From Bacillota bacterium (GTDB lineage Bacteria; Bacillota; Tb-RUG-66), in the NCBI GenBank assembly GCA_016288255.1, contig JAEEYS010000153.1:1-19936 (forward strand): DNA of 19,936 nt, written 5' to 3'. Each line of letters starts with the position of its first letter. Positions within the stretch are counted from its first letter, which is position 1. This document shows, in pieces, positions 1 through 7,510 of the stretch. The translations under genes and the position numbers were made by a program. The notes beneath the pieces are model-generated. The model saw nothing but the letters and a program-made list of their open reading frames with translations. It was not told the DNA's origin and did not search any database.

Positions 1-324
1 GAACTGCGGAGCATTCCGGAAAAGCTTAAAGCAGAAGGCTTTTCCGAAGATCAGATTGCCAGAGCAATGCATGAAAAACGAAGGGAAATTGGACGACAGT
101 ATAAAGAGGCTGCTCCACCACTGTTTCGTGAGTATATATATGAGGCTACAGCGGCAAAATATGGCGATCCACTTGGCCCAACATACGAGATGCTGAGAGA
201 GAAGAAGACTTGTAAACAAATTATAGAATCTGCTTCAAGGCCGATTGAAAATTTGGATAACCGACTCACGCTGGATGGCTTTCAACAATGGTACTTGACT
301 CATAAGAATCGACTGTCCGATTAA
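1..324 (+). CDS. C-terminal fragment of a larger protein, possibly polymorphic-toxin C-terminal domain
   Basis: The frame is open from the first base of the window to a TAA at 322-324, so this is the last 107 codons of a gene that starts outside the window. An internal ATG at 67 has no ribosome binding site and is not taken as the start. The fragment is hydrophilic and mostly helical, with many charged residues, then a KYGDPLGPTYE segment, then IIESASRP and a final GFQQWY. This order (IPEKLK, a helical part, KYGDPLGP, IIESASRP, a short tail) reminds me of C-terminal toxin domains of Rhs/LXG-type polymorphic toxins. That is recollection of a family, not a search result. No signal peptide or membrane segment is visible in this part. 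The toxin reading is an inference; the partial coding frame is certain in outline. Confidence 0.6.
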   Translation, partial: ELRSIPEKLKAEGFSEDQIARAMHEKRREIGRQYKEAAPPLFREYIYEATAAKYGDPLGPTYEMLREKKTCKQIIESASRPIENLDNRLTLDGFQQWYLTHKNRLSD

Positions 325-603
325 TCAATTCGATAAATTCCAGCTTGTCGGCGTGTCGTTATTCATCTTACTGTTTCGACCCTGACCGGCCATGGGGAAT
401 TGCCCATTTCCTCATAAGGATGAGCCAGTGAGTCGAATACAAGCGCTTTTATTTGACCTGCTGCTCCAAGGCATGTTGAGACGGTATGCTGCTTGTACCA
501 CCAAAAAGACAAATTCATCTCAGTTTCTTATGAACCGAAGGATGATGGTTATATGAAACAACTGAAATAAGATTGGTAAATCGGGATTTATGAGGGTGAT
601 TTC
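325..603. other. Gap with decayed coding remnant and small hairpins
   Basis: No intact gene is seen here. A short open stretch at 457-570 (37 codons after a TGA, ending in TAA) reads KDKFISVSYEPKDDGYMKQL near its end. That looks protein-like, but it has no start codon with a ribosome binding site, so it may be the tail of a broken gene. Two small adjacent hairpins are present: ATGGG/CCCAT at 392-407 and CTCAT/ATGAG at 411-424. Neither is followed by a T run, so neither is called a terminator. The ribosome binding site of the next gene lies at 591-600. Confidence 0.4.
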
Positions 604-1131
604 ATGCCTAAGATCATTGCAATTATAATTGAATTGGCTATATTCGTTTGCGCCTTGTGGGTGTTATCCTTCCTCTCCACTTTTTTGCATGAAGTTGGCC
701 ATGCTCTCGGATATATGATTGTGACAGGAGACAGGCATTGGCATATAAGGGTCGGATCGGGGAAGAAACTTCTGAATACCAAGAGACTGACTGTGAAGCT
801 GTTCCCTTTTGACGGCTGTTTTATGCCGCCAGAGAAGAATAAGATAGATACAACAGCTAAACTGATTGCAATACTTTCAGGAGGTCCAGCTGTATCTCTG
901 ATATTAGTTGCCGTACTGCTGCTGGTAAAACTCGGAGGTATATCCTTGCATTCAGAAGTTATCGCTTCTAGTGCCATTGAATCCTTTATCAGTAGTGCTT
1001 TTTCCATCAATTTGTTCATTCTGACTCTGACATTGATCCCCACTCACTATTTCCACGGGGAAACAAAAGGAATGGAAACAGACGGCCTACAGATAATCAA
1101 TGCTATCAAAAGGCATAGAAGTAAATCGTAA
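604..1131 (+). CDS. Small M50-like (site-2-protease type) membrane metalloprotease
   Basis: The 175-residue protein begins at ATG 604, just after TGAGGGTGAT. Its first hydrophobic segment (about residues 3-27) runs into HEVGH at 29-33, the HExxH zinc-binding motif of M50 intramembrane proteases. A SGGPAVSL stretch at 92-99 resembles the conserved aGPxxN region of M50 proteins. N136 followed by LFILTLTLIP, and D160-G161 in METDG, match the NxxP and xDG elements near the third zinc ligand. About four membrane segments can be drawn. It is shorter than typical site-2 proteases and has no PDZ domain. M50 enzymes cut transmembrane or signal segments; the substrate here is unknown. It could instead be a non-proteolytic member, but all the expected ligands are present. 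A 6-bp hairpin (CCATTA/TAATGG, 1177-1193) lies downstream. Confidence 0.75.
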   Translation: MPKIIAIIIELAIFVCALWVLSFLSTFLHEVGHALGYMIVTGDRHWHIRVGSGKKLLNTKRLTVKLFPFDGCFMPPEKNKIDTTAKLIAILSGGPAVSLILVAVLLLVKLGGISLHSEVIASSAIESFISSAFSINLFILTLTLIPTHYFHGETKGMETDGLQIINAIKRHRSKS

Positions 1132-1278
1132 GGTTTTTATTGTTTTCGACATATTCCTGTTTGCCGATTTGTTTCTCCATTAGCAGTTAATGGAATCAGT
1201 CGTATCGATGTCTTAAAGCGGATAGAGTGTATAGGATAGATGTATTAAATAAATCAGACTTTGAGGAGGGGAAAGGAT

Positions 1279-1581
1279 ATGAAACTGTCAAAAATATTTG
1301 AAGAAAAACCCGAAAGATGGGGATTTAGAGGAGATCCATATTTTTGGGATTACCTAAAAGAACGCGCGGAGAATATGGATATGATTTCTCCCGACGAGCT
1401 GGAAAAGTGGATAAAAGAGGAATACTTTTCCCTTTCAGGCAAGGTTATGACCGACGAATATATGGATTTTGCCGTAATAGAGCAGTTTGCTCACGGAGGA
1501 ATGAGTTCCGGCGGTGTTGATAACCAATGGTGGGTGGAAGAAGGGATTCCGCTGCTGAAAAGCAGGTTGACTACACTCTAA
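1279..1581 (+). CDS. Conserved 100-residue protein of unknown function
   Basis: The start is taken as ATG 1279 because GAGGAGGGGAAAGG (1263-1276) sits just upstream. An in-frame TTG at 1261 lies before that ribosome binding site and is rejected. The protein is soluble and acidic, with no signal peptide or membrane segment. Near the start it has RWGFRGDPYFWDYL, then a helical charged middle, then FAHGGMSSGGVDNQWW followed by GIPLLKSRL. I recognise the RWGxRGDPYxW ... HGGMSSG ... IPLL pattern as a recurring small family in many bacteria, but I do not know its activity. Its place after a possible toxin tail makes an immunity-type role worth considering; this is only context. There are gaps of about 150 bases upstream and 280 bases downstream. 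Confidence 0.75.
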   Translation: MKLSKIFEEKPERWGFRGDPYFWDYLKERAENMDMISPDELEKWIKEEYFSLSGKVMTDEYMDFAVIEQFAHGGMSSGGVDNQWWVEEGIPLLKSRLTTL

Positions 1582-1864
1582 CAAATTCCCGTTTGTAAAA
1601 ACGATATAGGCTTGACACAATATCAACACTGTTGTTTCAAGGCGTGTGGAGGCAGTGATTTTGGTGTTACTCATTTAAGAGTTGACCTCTGGAAAAGTGC
1701 TGTAAACAGTCAAGCACGAGAGTGTCAGAAGAAGACGGATTCGACCGTAAAAATCGCTCGGCAGAGCGCGTCAAAGAGAACTATACATAGGGTTGAACTG
1801 TTTAGATGTTGGGGGTTAAATCGACTATTCAGATGCCAATGTTAAAATACGGAATTGGGGGTAT
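1582..1864. other. Gap without a supported gene
   Basis: A 77-codon open frame crosses this stretch (1612-1845), but it starts without a ribosome binding site and is rich in C, R and K with no domain-like pattern, so I do not call it a gene. No tRNA, clear terminator or strong promoter was seen. A TTGACA-like hexamer occurs at 1612-1617, but no convincing -10 box follows at the right distance. It may be decayed sequence. Confidence 0.35.
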
Positions 1865-2302
1865 ATGATAATGAATAAATGGTTTAAAGCAGATATGGTA
1901 GCGCCATGTGGACTGGACTGTAATATATGCTCGCAAGCTTTGATTGAGAATGACCCGTGTCCCGGGTGCAATGGCCCGGATGACAATAAGCCGGAGTTCT
2001 GTGCCAAGTATTGCGGGATCATTCTTTGCCAAAAACGCAAGGAGAACGGATATCGATACTGCGATGAATGCTCTGATTTTCCTTGTGAGGATGTAATGGA
2101 GAAAGAAAACCGTTATACAACACAGTATCCGCATCGGGAATCTCCGCTTGAGAATTTAAAGATGATCAGAGAAAAAGGGATGGACGCGTTTTTAGAATAT
2201 CAGCAAGCACAGTGGACTTGTCCTAACTGCGGAAGTCCGTTTTCAGTTCACAACAGGATTTGCGGTAAATGTGGGGACAGAATCGAGACAGAATCGCGGT
2301 AA
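1865..2302 (+). CDS. DUF3795 Cys-rich protein with C-terminal zinc ribbon
   Basis: The protein is up to 145 residues. ATG 1865 and ATG 1871 are both possible starts; the GGGGG at about 1857-1861 is better spaced for 1871, which would remove two residues. The N-terminal part has the DUF3795 pattern PCGLDCNIC (residues 14-22), CPGC (32-35), and further cysteines at 46, 50, 55, 66, 69 and 74. A separate ribbon at the end has CPNC (119-122) and CGKC (133-136). With 15 cysteines in total, metal or Fe-S binding is very likely. No transmembrane segment or signal is seen. The biochemical function of DUF3795 proteins is not established as far as I know. The first 34-nt repeat begins five bases after the stop codon. 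Confidence 0.85.
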   Translation: MIMNKWFKADMVAPCGLDCNICSQALIENDPCPGCNGPDDNKPEFCAKYCGIILCQKRKENGYRYCDECSDFPCEDVMEKENRYTTQYPHRESPLENLKMIREKGMDAFLEYQQAQWTCPNCGSPFSVHNRICGKCGDRIETESR

Positions 2303-2306
2303 TAGG

Positions 2307-2340
2307 CACACAAAGGCTTCCGCACCGCTGTCAGTGGCGG
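2307..2340 (+). repeat. 34-nt hairpin repeat, copy 1
   Basis: It begins CACACAAAGGCTTCCGC and ends GGCGG. It matches 3209-3242 at 29 of 34 positions with no gap, and all five differences are transitions. CCGC near the middle can pair with the terminal GCGG, and A2324 pairs with T2335 where copy 2 has a G-C pair. One inner position is a C-A mismatch. No T run follows, so it is not a rho-independent terminator. It lies between the DUF3795 gene and the ribosome binding site of the GNAT gene at 2366. Confidence 0.75.
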
Positions 2341-2365
2341 AAAGCAAACATAAAGAGGGTATTAT

Positions 2366-2896
2366 ATGGTAAATATAGATTTACTTCCGTTGGAGCAATC
2401 CGACAGGGACCAGTTTATTAAAGACAATCAGGAAGCGTTCAACTACGGCGCCCTGGAGGAATTCGGGCGCAGGGACGATCATTTTGAAGAAGATGGTGAG
2501 ATCATCTCACGCGAAACGATTGAGAATTCCATCGACAGCGGTGAGGCTTATCGTATTACGAAGGATGGCAAGCCGGTCGGCGGTGTTGTGATCAGGATTG
2601 ACGGCACGCGCGGCAATCTTGACCTGCTGTTTGTTTCTCCGCACGTCCACGGCAAGGGTATCGGCTATGCTGCATGGTGCGCGGTGGAAAAGATGTATCC
2701 GGAGGTTATCGTCTGGGAGACCGTCACACCGTATTTTGAGAAGAGGAATATCCATTTCTATGTGAACCGCTGTGGCTTTCACATCGTGGAGTTTTTCAAC
2801 AGCCACCATCCCGATCCCAACGATCCCGATGCGGCGGAGCAGGCAGATGAGCAGTTTCCGGACGGAATGTTCCGATTTGAGAAGGTGATGAAATGA
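2366..2896 (+). CDS. GNAT-family N-acetyltransferase
   Basis: The 176-residue protein starts at ATG 2366 after AAAGAGGGT. It has the GNAT fold signature: a central strand DLLFVSP (86-92) followed by the acetyl-CoA pyrophosphate loop HVHGKGIG (93-100), corresponding to the Q/RxxGxG/A motif. A later strand and helix carry KRNIHFYVNRCGFHIVE (126-142), the usual motif B region. GNAT enzymes transfer acetyl from acetyl-CoA to amines; the substrate cannot be read from sequence. The stop overlaps the next start as ATGA (2893-2896), so it is probably translated together with the MazG-like gene. Base composition here is visibly richer in G and C than in the flanking genes, which suggests separate acquisition of the pair. 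Confidence 0.9.
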   Translation: MVNIDLLPLEQSDRDQFIKDNQEAFNYGALEEFGRRDDHFEEDGEIISRETIENSIDSGEAYRITKDGKPVGGVVIRIDGTRGNLDLLFVSPHVHGKGIGYAAWCAVEKMYPEVIVWETVTPYFEKRNIHFYVNRCGFHIVEFFNSHHPDPNDPDAAEQADEQFPDGMFRFEKVMK

Positions 2897-3201
2897 ACTT
2901 AAATGAATTAAAGAACCAATCGATGGAAATACGCAGGCTCTATTACGAGCTTGAGCGGAAATATCACGGCTCGGAGTGGTCGGTGGAGGAGGATGCTCTG
3001 GCGTTCCTGACGGACGCGGCACTTGTGGGACGACTGGCAATGGATCAGCAAGAACGCTGGCCGAGCGATGACAAAGAAATACTGCCGTCCAAGATCGGAG
3101 AGTGCGTCTGGTGGCTTGCGGTACTCTCCGAGCGCATGGGCTTGGACTTCTCCGAATGTGTGGAACAATTCTTGAAGGGGAAGCTGGACGATTTGAAATA
3201 A
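2893..3201 (+). CDS. MazG-like all-alpha nucleotide pyrophosphohydrolase family protein
   Basis: The 102-residue protein has an ATG in a 4-base ATGA overlap with the upstream GNAT stop. It is wholly helical. The family-like layout is visible: an N-terminal helix with LYYELERKYHGSEWSVEE (17-34), then LAFLTDAALVGRLAM (36-50), then a GECVWWLAVLSERMGLDF helix (69-86). MazG-type enzymes hydrolyse NTPs to NMP and pyrophosphate using Mg held by Glu/Asp from two helices. Here E32, E33 and D34, and E70, are candidate ligands, although the second ligand pair looks incomplete. It may therefore be a housecleaning NTPase or a non-catalytic relative. It is closely coupled with GNAT and is followed eight bases later by the second 34-nt repeat. 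Confidence 0.7.
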   Translation: MNLNELKNQSMEIRRLYYELERKYHGSEWSVEEDALAFLTDAALVGRLAMDQQERWPSDDKEILPSKIGECVWWLAVLSERMGLDFSECVEQFLKGKLDDLK

Positions 3202-3208
3202 TAGAAGA

Positions 3209-3242
3209 CACACAAAGGCTTCCGCGCTGCCATCAGCGGCGG
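3209..3242 (+). repeat. 34-nt hairpin repeat, copy 2
   Basis: This is the partner of 2307-2340. The hairpin is better formed here: CCGC GCTG (3222-3229), loop CCAT, then CAGC (3234-3237), one unpaired G, and GCGG (3239-3242). It has no T run. Together the two copies bracket the GNAT/MazG-like pair, 902 bases apart start to start. Confidence 0.75.
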
Positions 3243-3268
3243 TGAGGAGCAGAAACGGAGAAAGAAGA

Positions 3269-3769
3269 ATGACGTTAAAACTGATAAAGTGGACACAGAA
3301 AATGAAGCCCGAACTCATAAAGCTCTGCAATGATGTGGATCGCTCTTATCTGACTAATCGAATGCCATATCCTTATACAGAGGAATCGGCGGACTGGTGG
3401 TTGGATATGGTGTCTGAGCATGATGGGAAGGACGGCGTCTTTCGCGCGATTGTGGTCGATGGAAAAATAGTTGGAAATATCTCAGTCGAGCAGAAAGCAG
3501 ATGTTTACTGCAAAGATGGAGAGATTGGGTATTTGCTCTTGACAGATTACTGGTCAAAAGGAATCATGACAGAAGCTGTTTGCCAGATTTGTAATGCAGC
3601 CTTTTCGGAATTGGATATTATTCGCATCACAGGACTTGTGTATGCTCCGAATATAGCTTCTCAACGCGTTCTGGAAAAGAACGGATTTGTTCGTGAGGGG
3701 CTGCAAAGGAATGCAGTGTTTAAGGATGGTAAGATTTACGATCTGTGCTTATTTGGAAAATGGAAGTAG
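3269..3769 (+). CDS. GNAT-family N-acetyltransferase, RimJ/RimL-like
   Basis: The start is ATG 3269, 8 bases after a GGAG (3257-3260), giving 166 residues. An in-frame GTG at 3242 falls on the last base of the hairpin repeat and has no ribosome binding site, so it is rejected. The protein shows the Acetyltransf_3 layout: an N-terminal YTEESADWWLDM (36-47), the strand GEIGYLLLTDYWSKGIMTEA (84-103) holding the acetyl-CoA loop, and the conserved end NIASQRVLEKNGFVREG (128-144). Members acetylate ribosomal protein N-termini, amino sugars, antibiotics or small amines; the substrate here is unknown. Its last codons overlap the start of the HEAT-repeat gene, so the two are probably one transcript. 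Confidence 0.9.
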   Translation: MTLKLIKWTQKMKPELIKLCNDVDRSYLTNRMPYPYTEESADWWLDMVSEHDGKDGVFRAIVVDGKIVGNISVEQKADVYCKDGEIGYLLLTDYWSKGIMTEAVCQICNAAFSELDIIRITGLVYAPNIASQRVLEKNGFVREGLQRNAVFKDGKIYDLCLFGKWK

Positions 3770-4398
3770 ATCAGGTTTTGGGAGATGATGGATTGAACGA
3801 ATCGGAACTCTATAAAGAGCTTGGAATATTGACAAAGGACAAGGATAAATGGGAAGAGAGTATTCCGTATATTTCGTCCCTTCTTACCCATGGATCTGTA
3901 AAAATACAGGCAAAGGCACTCTGGCTGCTTGGTGAGATGGGCCTTGTATATCCTCTGTCGGTAAAAGAAGAGGTTCCTGCGATCGCTTCTTTCTGTGATA
4001 GTCCAATACCGCTTTTGCGGGAGCGTGCGGTAGGCGCCCTCGGCAGAATCGGGAGGGGCAACTATCATGTGATTGAGCCGTATTGGAAGAACTTGTTCTG
4101 CTTTGCCTCTGACGAGGAGGCAAAGGTACGCTTCAGTTTTATCTGGGCATCGGAGAATATCGCTACGAACACGCCTGACATTTATGAGAATTACATGGCG
4201 ATATTTGAGACGCTTCTGCACGATGAAGATGACAGGGTGAGGATGGAAGCGCCGGAGATCTTCCGTGTTCTCGGCAAACGCAGACCGGAGTTTGTGATGT
4301 CTTTTGTAGATGAGCTGCAAAGGATAGCGGAAACCGATCATAACCGTGTCGTAAAGATCCACTGTTTGGGTGCGGTCAAGGCAACGGTATCGAAGTAG
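3760..4398 (+). CDS. HEAT-repeat protein
   Basis: It is 212 residues from ATG 3760, which overlaps the last ten bases of the GNAT gene. An in-frame TTG at 3793 has a better ribosome binding site (GGGAG near 3780) and would give a protein 11 residues shorter, so the true start is uncertain. The sequence is all helical, with short repeated helix pairs such as VKIQAKALWLLGEMG, LLRERAVGALGRIG and RVRMEAPEIFRVLG. This is the alternating small/large residue pattern of HEAT repeats. Such proteins are scaffolds for protein binding; some bind DNA (the AlkD group), but the aromatic and acidic residues of AlkD's base-binding site are not evident. No partner can be named beyond the coupled acetyltransferase. 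Confidence 0.8.
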   Translation: MEVDQVLGDDGLNESELYKELGILTKDKDKWEESIPYISSLLTHGSVKIQAKALWLLGEMGLVYPLSVKEEVPAIASFCDSPIPLLRERAVGALGRIGRGNYHVIEPYWKNLFCFASDEEAKVRFSFIWASENIATNTPDIYENYMAIFETLLHDEDDRVRMEAPEIFRVLGKRRPEFVMSFVDELQRIAETDHNRVVKIHCLGAVKATVSK

Positions 4399-4513
4399 AT
4401 AGTTTTCGGTTTATTAAAACAACAAAGTGGAATAAATGATTGGGTAACACAGGGTTGCGGCTGTAATTTGGGCATCAGGCCGACAACTCGGATTTATTTG
4501 GGAGGAGATTGAT

Positions 4514-5659
4514 ATGAGTGACAATCAGCCTATTTCTGAAACACCGGAAATGAACCGGGATAAAATCATAATCAAAACCAGTATCATAGGGATACTGGCA
4601 AATGTAATGCTTGCGGCTTTTAAAGCGCTTATCGGGATAGTATCCCATTCGATCGCTGTGATCCTGGATGCCGTCAATAATCTTTCCGATGCACTTTCCT
4701 CGATCATTACGATCGTGGGAACAAAACTGTCGGGAAGACTGCCGGACAAGAAACACCCTCTGGGATATGGACGGATCGAGTATCTCAGTGCTATGGTCGT
4801 ATCCGGCATCGTTCTTTATGCAGGGATCACCTCTGCTGTCGAATCTGTAAAGAAGATCATTCACCCGGAAAAACCGGATTACAGCGTGATCTCACTGGTG
4901 ATCATTGCGGTCGCTATTGTTGTCAAGATCATCCTTGGACGCTATGTCAAGGCGCAGGGCAAGAAAGTAAACTCCGGTTCACTGGTAGCGTCCGGGTCAG
5001 ATGCTATGTTTGACGCGATCCTTTCCGCGTCGGTGCTGGCTTCCGCTATCATCTTTATGGCAAGCGGCGTTTCTCTGGAAGCGTATGTTGGGGCGGTCAT
5101 CTCCGTTATCATCATCAAGTCCGGCATCGAAATGATGATCGAGACACTGAATGAGATCCTTGGGGTGCGGGCAGATAAGGAAATCACGGATCAAATCAAG
5201 GGACTCTTGACAGAAGAAGCAGAGGTAAAAGGGGCGTATGATCTGATTTTGTATAACTATGGCCCGGATAAGAATTACGCTTCTGTCCATCTTGAGTTAC
5301 CGGATAAAATGACCGCCAGGGAGATCGATCGGTTGACCAGAAAACTGGAAGCGAAGGTGTACAAAGAAACAGGTGTCATTTTGGCCGGCGTAGGGCTGTA
5401 TTCCTACAACACAGGAAACGATGAGGCCGCCAAGATCCAAAATGATGTGCGTGAAAAGGTGCTGGCTCACGATTGGGCCGTTCAGTTCCACGGCTTTTAT
5501 CTGGATATGGAAGCGAAGGAAATGAGATTTGACGTTGTTATGAGTTTTGATATCCGCCCGGCAGAAGGGTTGAAGATCCTTTATGAAGAAATGCATCAAG
5601 CTTATCCCGAATACAATATTATGATCGCGCCGGATGTGGATATATCGGCTACAGATTAA
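4514..5659 (+). CDS. Cation diffusion facilitator (CDF) metal exporter, predicted Mn-type
   Basis: The 381-residue protein starts at ATG 4514 after GGAGGAGATTGAT. It has about six membrane segments (residues 20-205) and a cytoplasmic C-terminal part. The transport site is readable by alignment with the CDF pattern: N55 and D59 in DAVNNLSDA on TM2, and D163 and D167 in GSDAMFDA on TM5. Zinc exporters usually have His in this set; Asn/Asp sites are known for Mn exporters such as streptococcal MntE, so Mn(II) efflux is the best guess. It would work as a proton-coupled dimer in the cell membrane. The first C-terminal domain (about 215-297) is followed by a second, similar alpha-beta unit (about 303-378) with a VQFHGFYLDMEAKEMRFDVV strand pair. 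No metal-responsive leader was recognised in the 115-base upstream gap. Confidence 0.9.
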   Translation: MSDNQPISETPEMNRDKIIIKTSIIGILANVMLAAFKALIGIVSHSIAVILDAVNNLSDALSSIITIVGTKLSGRLPDKKHPLGYGRIEYLSAMVVSGIVLYAGITSAVESVKKIIHPEKPDYSVISLVIIAVAIVVKIILGRYVKAQGKKVNSGSLVASGSDAMFDAILSASVLASAIIFMASGVSLEAYVGAVISVIIIKSGIEMMIETLNEILGVRADKEITDQIKGLLTEEAEVKGAYDLILYNYGPDKNYASVHLELPDKMTAREIDRLTRKLEAKVYKETGVILAGVGLYSYNTGNDEAAKIQNDVREKVLAHDWAVQFHGFYLDMEAKEMRFDVVMSFDIRPAEGLKILYEEMHQAYPEYNIMIAPDVDISATD

Positions 5660-5738
5660 AGGGATGGCAGTAAGTGAGGCAACGGTGTGTTGCCCGCTAA
5701 AAAGAAAACAGATAGAACGATTCAAGGAGGAAACATCT

Positions 5739-7265
5739 ATGAAATTAAAACAAATTCTGGTTGTCATGTTGGCGCTTATTTTGGCGCTTAACTGCTCAGT
5801 GACCGTCTTTGCGGCGGGCGCCTTCATCGATGTAGCGGAGGATGCCTACTACGCCGACGCTGTGGACTGGGCTGAAGAAAAAGAAATCACCAATGGCAGA
5901 GGAAACGGCATCTTTGATCCGGAAGCTACCGTGAACCGTGCAGAAGCTGTCACATTCCTGTGGCGAATGGCAGGCAGACCGGAGCCTACTCAAACGGAGA
6001 CCTTTACTGACGTAGAGGCCGATCCCAACAATTGGTGGTATCAGACTGCCGTTCAGTGGGCAGTGGAAAACGGTATCACCAACGGTACCGGCGGAGGCAA
6101 GTTCAGCCCCACCGTGACCTGCAGCCGCGGCATGATCCTGACCATGCTCTACCGCATGGAGGGAGAACCTTTTGAAGAAGCGATGAAAGCCGTCATTCCG
6201 GAGAATCCAGAGGACTGGACCGTGGAGGATATAAGCAATGCGATGATCCAAAGTATCGTTGAGGGATTACGTTCCGAAAACGGCTTTACCGATGTGAAAC
6301 AGAACGAATATTATGAGCTGCCGATCTTCTGGGCGGCAGTCAATGGGATATTGAATGAAAATCAAATAGATATGGAAGCCAGGACAGTCCGGCCCGCCGC
6401 TCCTTGCCCTCGCGGGGAGATGGTCTGGTTCCTCTATCGCGCCAGCGGTGATGCGCCTGCGGAAGGAGCTATTGAAGTCGGTACGATTCCTGAGACCGTA
6501 GTGCTGGATCAAGGCGGAGTGAAAGTTACTGTTAATGACATTAAAGTGGAGGGCTTCGGCGACGTTGTGCTGAGTCTGACTGTTGTGAACGGTTCTGAAA
6601 AGCTTCTGTCCGTGGATGCCGGCAGCTTTTTCGTGAATACTTATTCTGCTTCACCACAGGTATATGTCCCTGTAGAAGATGAGAATGGCTGGACGTTTTA
6701 TGCCGATGTCGTTGTTGCGCCGGGAGAAACGAAAGACTGTTATCTGCTTTTAAATTCCCTGGACGATAAAAACATTGACACTGTTCGAGAATTGGAACTA
6801 CAGATGGTTTTAAATGAAGTAGTTGAAAGCGAATATGGCTATGATTATGTGGCAGACTTTGCGGTTGGCGACATGGTAAATATCCGGACCAGTTTGTTTG
6901 AAGAGGGGATCTCCTACGATCAAGAAGGGGCGCTCATCTATGACAAAGATGGACTGAAAGTGCTTGCCGTCAAGGCAGAAAATGATGAATACAGCGGGCC
7001 TCAAATTGCTGTTTACGCATATAACAATAGCAGCGAAGATGTCTCCTTGGAAATGGGAGAGTTGAAATTGGACGGAGAAAATGTTGAAGCCTATCTCAGT
7101 ATGGATGTTCCTGTGGGGAAGAGGAGCGTGGAAACGGTCTATATCACCTATGACGGTGACATCCCTGTGGCCAAGGAGGCTGAACTCACCCTTAGAACGC
7201 TGGATCAGGAAACGTGGGAGCCTAAAGTGACCTTTGATAGCGTGAAGATTACGTTTACGAAATAA
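5739..7265 (+). CDS. Secreted S-layer-homology (SLH) protein with Ig-like tail
   Basis: The start is ATG 5739 behind AAGGAGGAAACATCT; the reading frame is open further upstream but has no ribosome binding site there. The protein has 508 residues. Residues 1-26 form a signal peptide (KLKQ, then a hydrophobic core, then VFAAGA). Three SLH modules follow: about 28-80 (WAEEKEITNGRG, NRAEAVTFLWR), 88-142 (WAVENGITNGTG, SRGMILTMLYR) and 182-236 (FWAAVNGILNE, PRGEMVWFLYR). The third is separated by a helical insert and is the most divergent. SLH modules bind pyruvylated cell-wall polymers. The rest is beta-rich: two Ig-like units at about 255-360 and 398-508 that resemble one another. It is therefore a cell-surface protein of unknown ligand. 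It ends at a strong terminator. Confidence 0.9.
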   Translation: MKLKQILVVMLALILALNCSVTVFAAGAFIDVAEDAYYADAVDWAEEKEITNGRGNGIFDPEATVNRAEAVTFLWRMAGRPEPTQTETFTDVEADPNNWWYQTAVQWAVENGITNGTGGGKFSPTVTCSRGMILTMLYRMEGEPFEEAMKAVIPENPEDWTVEDISNAMIQSIVEGLRSENGFTDVKQNEYYELPIFWAAVNGILNENQIDMEARTVRPAAPCPRGEMVWFLYRASGDAPAEGAIEVGTIPETVVLDQGGVKVTVNDIKVEGFGDVVLSLTVVNGSEKLLSVDAGSFFVNTYSASPQVYVPVEDENGWTFYADVVVAPGETKDCYLLLNSLDDKNIDTVRELELQMVLNEVVESEYGYDYVADFAVGDMVNIRTSLFEEGISYDQEGALIYDKDGLKVLAVKAENDEYSGPQIAVYAYNNSSEDVSLEMGELKLDGENVEAYLSMDVPVGKRSVETVYITYDGDIPVAKEAELTLRTLDQETWEPKVTFDSVKITFTK

Positions 7266-7274
7266 CGGTTCTAT

Positions 7275-7307
7275 GGTCTGCATCGTCAGTGATGCAGACC
7301 AATTTTT
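7275..7307 (+). terminator. Rho-independent terminator of the SLH gene
   Basis: There is a perfect 10-bp stem, GGTCTGCATC (7275-7284) with GATGCAGACC (7291-7300) and a six-base loop. AA and then TTTTT follow at 7303-7307. It starts ten bases after the SLH stop codon. Confidence 0.9.
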
Positions 7308-7403
7308 GCTGACCCGAGACACACGGAGACGGAGACCTTGGTGTCAGAAAACAAGAAAATCGAGATTAGGAGAAAGAAGGATTCCTGTTTTCGGTCGTAT
7401 CAT

Positions 7404-7470
7404 GCAACCAAATATAACAAAAACCACAAGAAATTGTTATTTATAGTTGGTGGATTTTAACGCAACCAAA
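7404..7470. promoter_or_regulatory. Paired GCAACCAAA direct repeats upstream of the ABC unit
   Basis: GCAACCAAA occurs at 7404-7412 and again at 7462-7470, each followed by a TA-rich stretch ending AC. The copies are 58 bases apart, in the 204-base gap between the terminator and the ABC ATPase gene. A TATAAC at 7413-7418 and a TATAAA at 7485-7490 could be -10 boxes, but no good -35 was found for either. The repeats could be binding sites for the downstream XRE-AbrB regulator; this is inference from position only. Confidence 0.35.
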
Positions 7471-7510
7471 GTTTACAATAATCATATAAATCAAACATAT
7501 GGAGGTTTCT

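Noticed and set aside
1612..1845. 77-codon open frame in the gap before the DUF3795 gene
   Set aside because: No ribosome binding site, atypical Cys/Arg-rich composition and no recognisable pattern.
2507..3211. Long open frame on the - strand across the GNAT and MazG-like genes
   Set aside because: It is antisense to two well-supported genes with family motifs and ribosome binding sites; its own protein is Arg/Pro/Ser-rich with no domain pattern.
2307..3242. Integron attC sites, because the genes nearby look like cassette cargo
   Set aside because: The repeats lack the GTTRRRY/RYYYAAC ends of attC sites and no integrase is present.
3736..4362. Open frame of 208 codons on the - strand across the HEAT-repeat gene
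   Set aside because: The + strand encodes clear HEAT-type helix repeats, and the reverse product has no domain-like features or ribosome binding site.
5634..5738. N-terminal extension of the SLH protein
   Set aside because: The frame is open here, but the signal peptide starts at 5739 directly behind AAGGAGG, and the extension overlaps the end of the CDF gene.
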